From Trachelipus rathkii (taxonomy: Eukaryota; Arthropoda; Malacostraca; Isopoda; Trachelipodidae): a stretch of DNA of 22,500 nt. Positions 1 to 10,973 of this stretch are shown here, in pieces (the stretch's first letter is position 1; every line of letters begins with the position of its first letter). The stretch spans positions 1 to 22,500 of the forward strand of contig JABUQX010002591.1 of NCBI GenBank assembly GCA_015478945.1, given 5' to 3'. Both the position numbers and the translations under genes were made by a program. Below the pieces are notes generated by a model, which was given only the letters and a program-made list of their open reading frames with translations, had not been told where the DNA came from and made no database searches.

Positions 1-895
<895 letters not shown>

Positions 896-919
896 TGATG
901 CATCAGATGTCACTTTTTT

Positions 920-1116
<197 letters not shown>

Positions 1117-1266
1117 CGAGTTTTAGCCACAATCTATTAAAATAATTGTTACCAGGGTGCGAGACGGGGACCCAACAGAAATGCACCTCCTCACCAGCCT
1201 TCTTTTCCCATCCCCCTCCTGACCTTTATAAAAGAGGATTTTACAAAGGATTATATACTTTTTGCA

Positions 1267-1920
1267 CTAATATTGAAATGTAAATATAGGAAGGTTGTGC
1301 TTCTTGAGAAACATCAATTTTACTCCTTTTTCTGCTGAGAGTCTGTATCTCGTTTCATCATATATTAGCCCAGCATTACTAAATACTCTCTCACTTTGAA
1401 CACTAGTTGGAGGACAGGCCAAATATTTCCTTGCAAGTTTACTTAAGCGTGGGTAAACATTTTGCTTAACTTTCCAACAACTGATAGTATCTAGTCGTTT
1501 TTCTTGGTGATAGTTTTCAATCATTTGCACTACATCTTTTGGTAATGCTTTTGATAAAGATTTCGTTTATTTCATTTTAATGGGTGGTGAATTAATATAC
1601 TATTCGAATGGAAGTTTTTGAACTGCAACACAAGGTGACGATTTAACTTGTTCTAATATTGTGTTACAAAAAACTTGCCTTTACAACGGATCTAAGTGTT
1701 GCAATAGTATGAAGGTCATTAATTTCACAGAACTAAAGCGTATTTTTAGCTCTAGTTTTATCACATCTTTCATTCTTTTTAAACCGTCATCATTTTCATT
1801 TGAAGATGGTTAAAAATTCTTTCTTAGCGTTGAGATTAATGGTATTACATCGGAGACAGAAGCTGTAGAGGGGCTGATTTTTTTGGCATCAATAATCTCA
1901 CGTGGCTCTGTTGACTCAAA
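1267..1920 (-). pseudogene. hAT transposase relic, C-terminal half
   Basis: On the minus strand a single reading frame covers about 218 codons, interrupted by four in-frame stops: after NF, PL, FE and MK. In N-to-C order it reads ISPSTASVSDVIPLISTLR, then DDGLKRMKDVIKLEL, then LLQHLDPL, which resembles the conserved hAT 'LDPRYK' block. The last 87 codons are open and form a typical hAT dimerisation region: YPRLSKLARKYLACPPTSV, then SERVFSNAGL, RYRLSAEKG and LMFLKKHNLP. Intact hAT transposases are about 600-700 residues, and the BED zinc finger and first catalytic aspartate are missing. Because the frame has stayed in register, decay has been by point mutation more than by indels. Identification as hAT is strong; subfamily is not resolved. 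Confidence 0.9.
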
Positions 1921-2067
1921 TTATTATGAACTTCATGATGTGAGATCATGAGTCATCATTACACAGTTGAGTCGAGTCCCATGTCCCTCATTTAAATTTG
2001 CGTTGAGATTCATCTTAAGTATTTTTATTATAAAATTCTTTATCAAATCTCGACAATAAATATCCGC

Positions 2068-2147
2068 GTAGCATCCGCAGGGAAAAGCGCGGATGCGGAG
2101 GCGGATCTTTAATAATGTGCGGATGCTCCGCGGATGCGAATGCTACC
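2068..2147. repeat. GCGGAT hexamer cluster, right end of hAT-2
   Basis: GCGGAT and GCATCCGC units in both orientations precede the right terminal repeat: gcggatgcggaggcggat, then gtgcggatgctccgcggatg. They mirror the left-end cluster. Likely transposase-binding repeats by family analogy. Confidence 0.75.
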
Positions 2148-2154
2148 TGCATCA

Positions 2155-2157
<3 letters not shown>

Positions 2158-2188
<31 letters not shown>
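2158..2188. repeat. Short (AT)n, right flank of hAT-2
   Basis: About 30 bases of AT directly follow the hAT-2 right end and precede the first arm of the inverted-repeat structure. This is probably the other half of the array into which hAT-2 inserted. Confidence 0.9.
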
Positions 2189-2190
<2 letters not shown>

Positions 2191-2316
2191 CCAGCCTCTA
2201 GAAGAGCCACAATCCATATCTCAAAAACTACAACAGCTACCGGGAAAAGGAATACATTGCTGGAATCCTGGCAAAATTTTACCGAGGAAACTAAAAAAAA
2301 AAAAAAAAAAAAAAAA
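2189..2316 (+). repeat. Inverted repeat R1, left arm, with A-rich end
   Basis: This segment, starting ggccagcctctagaag, recurs in reverse complement at 3174-3291. The first ~75 bases match with about two differences, including a run of roughly 52 identical bases. It ends in a 24-base A run (about 2293-2316). It may be the terminal inverted repeat of a foldback element or a retroposon-like unit. I do not recognise the family. Confidence 0.8.
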
Positions 2317-2449
2317 TAAATTTTAAAAAACTAAAAAAGATAAAGGAAAAAAATAAATTTTTGAATTCTTTTAAAATTTTGGTTTGGAAATTTATAAAAA
2401 AAAAAAAAGTACACAAAATTTCCTATTTTTTGGGGGTGCTGGGACATAG
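2317..2449. other. A/T-rich unassigned stretch
   Basis: Low-complexity A/T-rich sequence with several A runs and a short G run near 2430. No coding or structural signal is visible. Confidence 0.5.
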
Positions 2450-2466
2450 TATATATATATTATTAC

Positions 2467-2508
<42 letters not shown>

Positions 2509-2517
2509 TTATATATA

Positions 2518-2598
<81 letters not shown>
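2450..2598. repeat. (AT)n array, interrupted
   Basis: AT dinucleotides with a few TATTAT/AATTAT interruptions in the first half and a pure second half. Open frames through it read only Ile-Tyr and are artefacts. Confidence 0.95.
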
Positions 2599-2601
<3 letters not shown>

Positions 2602-2614
2602 TGTAAAGGTATTA

Positions 2615-2835
2615 CACGGCAATTTAAGGGGCTCGAGCCGACGGGGAACACAGGGGGGACGTTTTCCATACCCCGTAGGGGAGGGGCGGAGGAACCCCCG
2701 CGACACCTAAATACCAAAGAGCGGGGGTTCCGGAGACCCTCCCCGGAGGGGGGGAATTAGTCCTACCCCGTAGTTCCCCGGAAGGCCGAGAGACCCCGAC
2801 TCCTGCCATCGGTGCGGTATACCCTTGGGGTATTC
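2615..2835. other. GC-rich island with hairpins, unassigned
   Basis: Roughly 220 bases are strikingly richer in G and C than anything around them. They contain an 11-bp inverted repeat with a 19-base loop (ggaacccccgc at 2691-2701, gcgggggttcc at 2721-2731), a second small palindrome atacccttggggtat (2819-2833), and the motif taccccgtag twice. The minus strand is open for about 60 codons, but the Pro/Gly/Arg-rich translation looks compositional. It lies at the centre of the region bounded by the R1 arms, so it may be the core of that unit. I do not recognise it. Confidence 0.6.
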
Positions 2836-2965
2836 TTTTAGTTAAAAAAAAGCAAAATTTAATAGAAAGTCTATTTATTTTAACGAGTAACCAATAAAAG
2901 GTCTCTAAATAGGCCCTCTAATCATATTACTATAATTATTAACAATAATTTTTTTTATTTTTTAT
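2836..2965. other. A/T-rich unassigned stretch
   Basis: A/T-rich sequence between the GC island and the next R1 copy, with homopolymer T runs near 2950-2970. Nothing identifiable. Confidence 0.5.
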
Positions 2966-3291
<326 letters not shown>

Positions 3292-3324
3292 TATATATGG
3301 CCATATAAGGATAAAAGTATCGGT

Positions 3325-3434
3325 ATCGGTATCGGGTATCGGCAAAAATTTTGGTATCGGTATTGGTATCGTAGTAAAAAAATTGTGAGTACTTGTATCG
3401 GTATCGGCCTCAAATTTGTATCGGTGCATGACTA
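3325..3434. mobile_element. Isolated hAT-type end with TATCGG repeats
   Basis: TATCGG or close variants occur many times between 3328 and 3428, and the segment ends GTATCGGTGCATGACTA. The reverse complement, TAGTCATGCACCGATAC, resembles the hAT-1 terminus TAGGGATGTACCGATA found at 7510. No opposite terminal repeat is visible upstream, so this is a solo end or truncated MITE. The right flank atatatat could be half of a target duplication, but that is uninformative in AT-rich DNA. Confidence 0.6.
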
Positions 3435-3472
3435 ATATATATCTTTTGTTATTATAGTGATAATATTTTTAT

Positions 3473-3562
<90 letters not shown>

Positions 3563-3668
3563 TATATTATATTATTATATATTATTATTATTGTAATATA
3601 TTATATTTATACCTATATATATATATATATAAATTAATGTGAACAAACTTTAAAGTATACATTATATA

Positions 3669-3719
<51 letters not shown>

Positions 3720-3733
3720 TATATATATATTAT

Positions 3734-3777
<44 letters not shown>
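3435..3777. repeat. Complex (AT)n-rich region
   Basis: Several AT arrays (about 3475-3560, 3660-3712 and 3739-3775) are separated by TATTAT-type and short unique A/T sequence. No gene signal. Confidence 0.9.
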
Positions 3778-3779
3778 TG

Positions 3780-4180
3780 TATGGTGGATATCATATATAG
3801 GGGCAAGAATTTCAATACCGTATGTTGTTTGTGCATAAGAGGACAGAGGGGGGGGGGGGAAAGTAGCGCTCTCGCAGCGATGAGTGCACCTCCCATTGGG
3901 CATTTGGGTTGTAGGGTACATCCCATGGCACTCCAGTATCCAATGGTTCGCACTCTCTTGCACTCGTATCCACACTTCTTACATGGGAATAGACTCTCCG
4001 TATCACAAACAGACCATAAAAAAACTACTATTGCAGACAACAACTTTTTCACATATCCCTGTGTGTGAGGGAGAAAGAATACCAACAACGTATGTTCTGC
4101 GTGTCGTAGAAAGCGTCTAAAGGGACAGTTGTAGTTGGGTTGGCTGCCAACTACCATATATCTCTTGCTAGGAATGCTTA
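3780..4180 (-). pseudogene. Possible zinc-ribbon transposase relic (ISXO2-like?)
   Basis: The minus strand encodes a stretch containing LLSAIVVFLW, then CKKCGYECKRV, then GYWSAMGC and KC. A CxxCGxxC motif followed about 20 residues later by a Trp/Cys-containing strand is the layout of the zinc ribbon that opens ISXO2/IS1595-like transposases carried by many invertebrate genomes. The next segment needs a frame change (CTHRCESATF). A 12-base G run (about 3847-3859) disrupts the frame further. There is no catalytic domain. The match is by motif layout only and could be coincidental. Confidence 0.27.
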
Positions 4181-4329
4181 TGCATGCCTTAGACATGGTC
4201 GTGACCACCGTAAGCGAATGGAAGCGGTGAAGAGCAGTGGTGTGGGATGAAATGTGTGTGTGTTGATGGGGAGATGAATGAGAGCAGGAGAGAAGGTGTT
4301 GCAATTCTGATGAGTGACTTGTGGACTGT

Positions 4330-5135
4330 GGCACAGAGCTATGGTGGATTTTGTTTGTGTAACTACTAGAATTCTAATGGTTAAATTTAAGTTTGAAGAG
4401 ATCAAGGTATGTGTATGGTTGTACCATATTTTCTATCTGAGGGTGATAATGAGGGGATTGTTACTTACGGGGATTATCTGAATGATGTTTTGAATAGGGT
4501 AAGGAGGAGCTTCAGATTGATTGTTTTGGGTGACTTTGTAGTTGAATAGGTAATCGAAAAAGGGATGGTATAACAGGTGCTTTTGGAGCTACGGGAGAAA
4601 ATGAGAATGGTAGAAAGGTGATTGATTTCTGTAAGGAGAGAGGTACGTATATAACTAATACATTCTTCTGGTACAAGAGTATTTATAAGTAAACGAAATT
4701 TGGGGTAGGTAGAGATGGTATTGAAGTGAAAGCATGATTAATTTTGTGTTGGTGAATAAGTTGAAGTATGTGATGGACGTTAAATCAGTAAGGGGGGAGG
4801 GATGGGAATATCAGATCATCATGTAGTTCTCTGTAAGATTGAGGCATGGATGGAGAGGAAAGTGATAAAGATGGAAGTGGGGAGGATTAAAAGTGAGAAG
4901 TTAAGTGAACAAGGTTATAAGGAAAAGTTTGTGAGAGCTCTTGATAATAAATCAGTTGAATGTGAAGAAGATGAAACTGAACAAATCTGGACGCAAATAA
5001 AGGAAGCTTTTGTTAGTAGTGCAAGAAAAGTATGTGGATGTGCTAAAGTGGAAAGTAAGAATGTCAGTAGTGAGTGGTGGAATGAGGGGGTGATACAAGC
5101 GGTTAAAATTAAAAAAAAAAAGAGACGTGGTTGAA
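4330..5135 (+). pseudogene. LINE endonuclease and linker relic (family P copy A)
   Basis: Pieces in several frames give MVKFKFEEIKVCV, then SEGDNEG, NDVLNRVRRSFRLIVLGDF (the GD[F/L]N metal/catalytic block, here GDFV), ENENGRKVIDFCKERG, and MGISDHHVVLCKI (the SDH catalytic histidine block). After this domain, a 110-codon open stretch at 4802-5134 runs through EKFVRALDNKSVECEEDE to SSEWWNEGVIQAVK, a linker conserved in copy F. Missing residues and frameshifts show it is dead. The enzyme would nick target DNA for target-primed reverse transcription. Confidence 0.85.
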
Positions 5136-5449
5136 TGTTCTAACGTCCAGTGATGATTTCTCAAAAGAAAGGTCTTTTAAGTATAAGCAGGAAAAATGGA
5201 ATACTAAAAGTTGCTTACATAGAGGGGAAAAAAGGTAAATGAGCAGTTTGGACGAAGGATGAATGGGGTCTTACAAGGAAGTAGGAAGCTCTTTTGGAAG
5301 GAAGTGTGAAAGGTTAAGAAAGAGAGAAAGGGAAATCTTCGTAAAATAATGAATAGGGATGATGCTTTCGTGACTGATGAAATGGATGTGAGGAGAATGT
5401 GGATGGAATACTTTGAAAATCTGCTTAACATTAGCAGTAATGAAGAAGT

Positions 5450-5452
<3 letters not shown>

Positions 5453-5525
<73 letters not shown>

Positions 5526-5638
5526 GTGTGTGTGTGTAGGTGTGTGTGTGTGTGTGTGTAGGTGTGTGTGTGTGTGTGTAGGTGTGTGTGTGTGTGTGTA
5601 GGTGTGTTTGTGTGTGTGTGTGTGTCTGTGTGTGTGTA
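5453..5638. repeat. (GT)n array inside LINE copy A
   Basis: About 185 bases of GT with repeated gtgtagg variants in the second half. It interrupts the LINE just after fragments reading FENLLNISSNEEVIV. Copy C has a shorter GT array at the same place. The His-Thr-rich minus-strand frame through it is an artefact. Confidence 0.97.
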
Positions 5639-5639
5639 A

Positions 5640-6335
5640 GAAGAAGTACGGTAGGTATTTTGGGGATGTTCCAAAGGAGTGGAGGAGAGTAGTTATAGTA
5701 TCCTTATATAAGGGTAAGGAAGATAAGGGGAATCAATTTATTGAGTGTTGTAGGGGAAGATAAATACTGGTATTTTGGCTGAAAGAGTGCGTCGAGCGAC
5801 TGAGGGACTGATTGGCGAAGAACAAGGTACATTTAGAAGTGGCAAAGGATGTTTAGATCAAATTTTCACATTGAGACAAATGATTGAGAAAAAGAGATAG
5901 AAAAAAAATGCATTTAGGTTTTATGGAATAGCAACAGGCTTATGACAGGAATAATAGGGAAGCTCTGCTGCAGGTGTTATTATGCGGTGTTGGTGGTAGA
6001 CTTCTAAATGGAATCAAAAATATGTATGTTTGTATGATGAGAGGGAAGGGTGTGTAATAATAAATGGAGTTGAAAATGAATGGTTTAATATTAATTGTGG
6101 AGTGAGGCAGGGATGTGTTATGTCTATTTGGCTATTTAATTTGTATATGGATGTGGTTATGAAAAAATTAGAAGTAGGGGAAGGTGTTAGGCTGGTGGAG
6201 AATGGAAGAAAGGGGAGGGTGCCCTGCTTATTGTACGCCGATTATTTGGTTTTGTGTGGCGAATTTGGAGAAAGTTTAAGAGGATTGGTAGATGGGTTTG
6301 GCAGGGTGTGTTATGTCTGTGTTGAAGACTTTATC
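5640..6335 (+). pseudogene. LINE reverse transcriptase relic (family P copy A)
   Basis: Recognisable RT blocks in order: VPKEWRRVVIVSLYKGKED, then RVRRATEGLIGEEQGTF, TLRQMIEKK, QAYDRNNREALLQVL (motif A region), then an open 103-codon stretch at 6030-6341 with GVRQGCVMSIWLFNLYMD (motif B) and LLYADYLVLCGE (motif C). Motif C reads YADY where an active enzyme has YADD, so the second catalytic aspartate is lost. Stops lie between blocks. The C-terminal thumb and 3' UTR are missing here but present in copies B, C and E. Confidence 0.9.
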
Positions 6336-6530
6336 TATTAAAAGATGAACAGTACTGTTTCAATTCCTTGTTCATGTCTACGGTTAGAAGGAGAGTTGTA
6401 GTTGAATGATTTTGTCAAAAACTATGTTGTGAGTTAGATGGAGGGGTAAGGGGGGGGATTATTCAAAGGAGGATTAATTTTTCAGATACTTTGAATAATG
6501 TATTAAGTATTGATATAGGTCTGTACGATG

Positions 6531-6666
6531 CAGGGTTGGCAAAAAGCCATGGATTTTTGGCTATGGTTAATTGGCTATTTGACCCTTATATGAAAAATTA
6601 TAAGGGTCAAATAGCCAATTAACCATAGTCAAAAAGCCAAAAATCCATGGATTTTTGCCAACCCTG
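6531..6666. mobile_element. 136-bp foldback MITE, hAT-type, with 8-bp TSD
   Basis: Begins CAGGGTTGGCAAAAA and ends TTTTTGCCAACCCTG. The two halves form an almost perfect hairpin: about 60-bp arms, one 8-base difference, and a loop near gaaaaat at about 6592-6598. Flanks gtacgatg (6523-6530 and 6667-6674) are an exact 8-bp target duplication, as expected for hAT transposition. It carries no protein and needs a transposase in trans. It sits inside the family Q RT. Removing it with one flank joins ASY to RPIS, a canonical LINE RT block. Confidence 0.95.
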
Positions 6667-7150
6667 GTACGATGCTGGGTTATTAGGTAATTTGTATGGA
6701 TTTTATATTGATTTATATGTGCATGCTTCCATAAAGGTGATAGAGTGTTGGTTTGCCATTCTACGTTAAATATTTGTGTTGGGGCTGTGATAGCATTTGT
6801 TCCTAGGTGTTTTAACTGAATATTGGATATAGGGTTGGGTTCTACTGCTTGTGAGTTTTAAAGTTTTTTTTTAATAATGTCGAATACTTCTATAGGAGTG
6901 AATGGGGTTCTTTTTTGGGTTGGTTTTCAACCTTTTAAGCCATTTATTATTTGTCTGTTAATGGTGTTTGCGACTAATTTTTTTGAATATTTTGGCATAA
7001 TATTGCATTGCTTTTTGGGCCGGGAATTTTGTTGTTTTTTTTATAGAAGGCTTTTTTGGGGGTTGGTGGTGGTTGAGTGTGTGTGTGAAGTGTGGATTTC
7101 TTTTATTGTTCAGAATATTTTTGTAGTATTTGACTTGTGGTGGTGGTGGT

Positions 7151-7316
7151 TTTTTTTTTTTTTTTTTTTAATAAAATTTCACACCTCACGGGCATAGCCC
7201 TATTCAAGGAGGGGAACTTCTCTAGGTAATTTCTACCTAGGATCCGAACTAGGATTCGAACCCACGACCTTGCCATGCGACTCCGTCGCTCTACCGTTTG
7301 AGCCACGGTAGCGGCA
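7151..7316 (-). mobile_element. tRNA-derived SINE
   Basis: On the minus strand a tRNA-like head has an A box TGGCTCAAACGG (7294-7305) and a B box GGTTCGAATCC (7252-7262), the two internal RNA polymerase III promoter elements. It is followed by a short body, the tail CTCCTTGAATAGGG...TGCCCGTGAG (7185-7211), and an A run (T on the plus strand, 7151-7169). The tail matches the 3' end of the family S LINE at 10903-10929. The 5' limit is uncertain; related-looking sequence with a caacac/gtgttg hairpin extends to about 7350. It interrupts the family Q LINE. No clear target duplication is seen. Confidence 0.88.
7252..7305 (-). promoter_or_regulatory. Pol III internal promoter (A and B boxes) of the SINE
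   Basis: The A box (7294-7305) and B box (7252-7262) match the tRNA gene consensus sequences closely. The SINE head could thus be recognised by TFIIIC, though transcription here is not shown. Confidence 0.75.
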
Positions 7317-7509
7317 ACACGGTAGTGTTGGGGTAATACTGTTGCCCAGCCCTTTCTGAATTAAATTGATCGCATTGTTTATTCTATTGTTGGGGGGGTG
7401 TCTATTTATTGGTTTAATTGGTCTTGATTCAATTGTCTATTTTGTCTGATGGAGTTTCTTTGTTTAATGAAGGTGGTGTCAATTTTGGGTGAAAAGTTAG
7501 GGTTGAATT

Positions 7510-7605
7510 TAGGGATGTACCGATAGTATCGGTATCGGTATCGGTAGTATCGGCCATTTTTAATGGTATCGGTATCGGTTAAAATGGCCGATACTTAGCC
7601 GATAC
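7510..7605. repeat. hAT-1 left TIR and TATCGG subterminal cluster
   Basis: The 16-bp terminal repeat is followed by repeated TATCGG and its complement CCGATA in both orientations over about 80 bases. These are likely transposase-binding repeats by family analogy. Confidence 0.85.
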
Positions 7606-7949
7606 TTCTTACTTTTTGGGTGAAAAATTATGAGAAACTTTTAGATTCAATAATAAATCTAGTTCGATATAGATAGCTAGTACTAAGTTATGTTTTTTTT
7701 TTCCTCGATTTCCTTTTTAACTTAGATATTTAGCGTTTCTCCAACTTGGTCTTTAGCGTAAAATTTACCTATTTGGACAGCCATTATTATAATTTATACA
7801 GATTTATCTACTTTTTTAGCTGATCAATAGTATTTTATTTTTTTTCGTGAGAGCGGGTGAGTGCGTGAGTGTTTTTAAACTTTCTGGATTATTCATATTT
7901 TAAATATTTGCTGTAAATAGGGTTTTATCGTTTTAAAATTTAGGTTCTA
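7606..7949. other. hAT-1 5' non-coding segment
   Basis: A/T-rich sequence between the left end repeats and the LINE insertion. No convincing reading frame. It is probably the element's 5' region, with N-terminal coding sequence deleted or unrecognisable. Confidence 0.5.
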
Positions 7950-8289
7950 GGTACGAATAAATTTTCCTCATTTCTCCTTTGGTTTTTGTCTACTTTTTCT
8001 TTGTGATTGTGTAAAAAGTGTGTGCGTGTGCGTGTGCGTAAGAGCAGATTTGCACAGGCGTGTCTTTCTTTTGACTTTTTACCACCATCAATGGCTTGCA
8101 ATTTAACTCTGGGCATCCATGTAATACTCCTCTATAACTCTTAAACCTAATTTTATGTTCTTGTCTGAGACCCAGATGGCTAAGAATTCATCCTTCAACT
8201 CGTTTAATATATCCAACTATAACTTATTTTATAATTTCCGTTTGAAGGGTGGAGTATGTGCCTTGTAAATATAAACATTTCCTATAACA

Positions 8290-10945
8290 CGTCTCGAGAA
8301 TCTCGAATCTCCTAACTTCGATGTTCTGTGGCTTAAAATCTTTCTTCCTTCTACTACAATATTCTTATGCTTCTGCTACTGTTCTCCTAACAGAACAGAT
8401 GTTCATGCCTTTTTTGATTACCTTACTACTTCTCACGAGACTGTTATATCTTCTCATCCAAATACTGAGGTCCTCTATTTAGGGGATTTCAATGTACACA
8501 AAACTGAATTGTTGGGTTCCTCTCGTACTGATTTAGTTGGGAGGAAGCTGAATCATTCAGTATTCTCAACGATCTGGAGCAACTGATTAAATAACCTACA
8601 CACATTCCGGATCGTCCCAATCGATTCTTGAACACACTTGACCTATGTTTCACCACTAGTCCTTCTCTCTATAAATACACCACCTTCTCTCCTATCGGTA
8701 AATCTGACCACAACCTTATATCACTTAATTTTAATACTTTCTCTCCAACATCTCCATCCTGACCTATGCGGTTTTTCTGGCACTTTGATCGGGCCGATTG
8801 GGGGCATTGCGTTGCTTCTACGCTAACTATAATTGAAGTGACTGCTTTGACTCTTAAGACGCTTCAGATTCTGCCGATAAAGTGGGAACTGTAATTGTTA
8901 ATGGGATGAGCAGGTTCATTCCTTCTTGACTAAATCTTTTTCTCCTCAAAATCCATGATTCGACGGTAGTTGTTGTCCCTTTAGGATTGAGACATCATTT
9001 ATCGGGTATGAAAAATTTTTCTCCTATCACTCTTGCCAATTTTCATTCAGCTAGAAATCGTTGCAGGGATACTCTTCGACGAGCAAAGCGGACTTTCATT
9101 AAACGAAAATGCGCTGACCTCCTTGGTTCTCCTACTGACAAATCTCTCTGGCCTCTTGCCAAAAACATTTCTAACAACTTCTGTAAATCATCCTTTCCTC
9201 CTCTTATTCGCTCTGATGATTCTGTTGTTAATACTCCAACTGAAAAGGCCAATCATCTCTTTGGCCTCCTATTTTCCTCTAATTCAACCCTGGACGATTC
9301 TGGTATTCCTCTTCCTCCTCCTTCTTCCTCTCAGGTGTCCTATGCCTTTACCTGTCATTTCATTTGATCGGGTGCATGGGCTCCTGAAATCTATGAACGT
9401 TAGGAAGGCGGGTGGCCCGGATGGCATTCCTCTCCGAGTTTTGAGGAAGTGTTCTTCCGTGCTGACCCCACCCTCGTTCAACTATATTCTCTATGCTTCA
9501 ATACTAGCACTTTCCCTCAGTGTTGGAAGCGCGCATATGTCCAACCTATTCCGAAAAAATGATGCTGCTCTGATTCTTCTAACTATCGCCCAATACACTC
9601 TGTATTCTCTCTAAGATCTTTTGAAACCCTTCAACTCTCACTTCTTAGATCATCTGGAATCTCTTTCCTTCTTTCTGATTACCAGTATGGCTTTCGATGC
9701 TCGAGATCTACTGGCGATATACTTTCCTATTTAACTGATTTATGGTTTTCCGCCCTTAGGAACTGCAGGAAGACTTGTGTGGTGGCGCTTGACATATCCA
9801 AAGCATTTGACTGGGTATGGCACGCGTCACTGCTCTCCAAGGTCCCCTCCTTTCCTCCTCTTCTTTGCTTACTTATGTCTAGCTTTCTTCAAATCGCTCA
9901 ATGTCGGCTGTTGTTGATGGAGCGACTTCTTTTTCTGTCAACAGTGGTGTTCCTCAAGGTTCTGTTTTATCTCCTACTTTATTCCAGCTTTTCATCAATG
10001 ATCTTCTCACCTGCACTCTAACTCTATCCACTCATATGTCGATGACTTGACCCTTCATTCTTCAACTCATATCAATTCTGCTCCCTCTTTTACTTCTAGA
10101 ATTGCCTCTCGTTTTAATCTTTCCGATTCTATTCTCGCTGATCTGAATAGAATTTCAGGGTTGGGTCGTCTCAAGCTTGTGAAATTTAATTCTTTAAAAA
10201 CCCAACTTCTACAAATCTCTCTCTCACAACTTTCTATCTCTCTTTCGTCGGTTCTCTCGTCTCTCCTGTTGACAATATAAACATCCTTGGCCTTAACATA
10301 AACAAAAAAATGTTTTGAAAACCTCAAATCACAGTGGTTGCTATTGCGGCCTCAAAGAAACTGGGAGTTCTGTTTAGACTGCGAGACTTTTTTCCTCTTC
10401 TTAGTTACTCCAACTATACAAGGGTCTCATCCGCCCTTGTATGGAGTACTGCTCTCATATCTGTGGGGGGCGGGGGCTCTGGTTTCATCCGGCTTTTGAT
10501 AGGGTCGAGTCCAAAGGCCAAAAGACTTATAAACTGTCCTGTACTTTCTAGTTCACTTGACCCATTATTTTTGCGGCGCGATGTTGGTGCTTTATCCCTT
10601 TTCATAGGTACTGTAGCGGCAAGTGCTCGAGTGAACTATCCACCGCGTACCAATTAATTCCTTTACGACGCCCTCGTGGTGCTACCGGCAAGTGCTGTGT
10701 CGTAAGCACCTGAATTTGTGTTGATGCTAGTAACTCCAGACTGGTTCGCTTGTGGTGCTTCTTTCTTCCTGCCACCTGTCTGTAGAATTCTCTTCCATCA
10801 TCTGTGTTTCCTACCAATTTAATTTCCCTCACTTTAAAGCCTGGGTGTCTGTGCTCATCAGCGTAATCTTGTTAGATGGATTTTTGAGCCGTTCAACACC
10901 CACTCCTTGAATAGGGTTCTGCCCGTGAGAGCGAGGTGACAACTG
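8290..10945 (+). pseudogene. Endonuclease-reverse transcriptase polyprotein relic (family S)
   Basis: Blocks found in order across frames: endonuclease LYLGDFNVH (GDFN at 8482-8493), NTLDLCFTTSPSLY, and GKSDHN (SDH at 8703-8711). The linker has RHHLSGMKNFSP and RNRCRDTLRRAKR. RT has NVRKAGGPDGIPLRVLRK, DYQYGFRCSRSTGDILSYL, VALDISKAFDWVWHASLLSK (motif A, about 9780-9840), SGVPQGSVLSPT (motif B) and SYVDDLTLHSS (motif C, YVDD at 10035-10046). The C-terminal part has ASKKLGVLFRLRDFF and RRDVGALSLF. The catalytic aspartates of motifs A and C survive, but at least four frame changes break the ORF. It would make cDNA by target-primed reverse transcription. Confidence 0.9.
10903..10929 (+). other. 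LINE 3' tail motif shared with SINE
   Basis: Twenty-seven bases match the SINE tail at 7185-7211 with two differences. Both copies can form a stem: GGGC-TAT-GCCC in the SINE and GGGT-TCT-GCCC in the LINE. The C-to-T difference keeps pairing as G-U. LINE reverse transcriptases of the stringent type recognise such 3' stems. Confidence 0.8.
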
Positions 10946-10973
10946 TAAAAAAATAAATAAATAAAAGGTTCTA

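Larger units (their letters stand above)
4240..6335 (+). mobile_element. Non-LTR retrotransposon, family P copy A, degraded
   Basis: A plus-strand LINE with an apurinic endonuclease region followed by reverse transcriptase, broken by many stops and frameshifts. It is the most complete of six family P copies in the window. The 5' end is ill-defined (about 4190-4250). The 3' side is cut after the RT catalytic region, where a minus-strand LINE of another family begins (about 6340). The order endonuclease, linker, RT is that of single-ORF LINEs related to the RTE/CR1/Jockey group. I cannot assign the clade from motifs alone. A (GT)n array lies in the linker. Confidence 0.9.
7950..10966 (+). mobile_element. 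Jockey/CR1-group LINE, family S copy 1, inside hAT-1
   Basis: About 3 kb of plus-strand LINE with endonuclease, RT, C-terminal region, a short 3' tail and an (AAAT)n-like end (about 10946-10966). The 8-mer aggttcta flanks it (7942-7949 and 10966-10973), a plausible target duplication that sets the 5' limit. The evidence for that limit is moderate. The 3' end CTCCTTGAATAGGG...GCCCGTGAG matches the SINE at 7185-7211. Multiple frameshifts and stops show it is inactive. Confidence 0.88.

Noticed and set aside
5204..5674. 156-codon His-Thr-rich minus-strand frame
   Set aside because: It is the complement of the GT array within LINE copy A, running antisense to a recognisable LINE.
6877..7197. 106-codon plus-strand frame rich in Phe and Trp
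   Set aside because: It is antisense to the family Q LINE and runs into the SINE tail. The minus strand carries the recognisable RT blocks.
7245..7316. A functional tRNA gene on the minus strand
   Set aside because: A and B boxes are present, but the acceptor stem does not close and the unit continues into a LINE-like tail with an A run. It is a SINE head.
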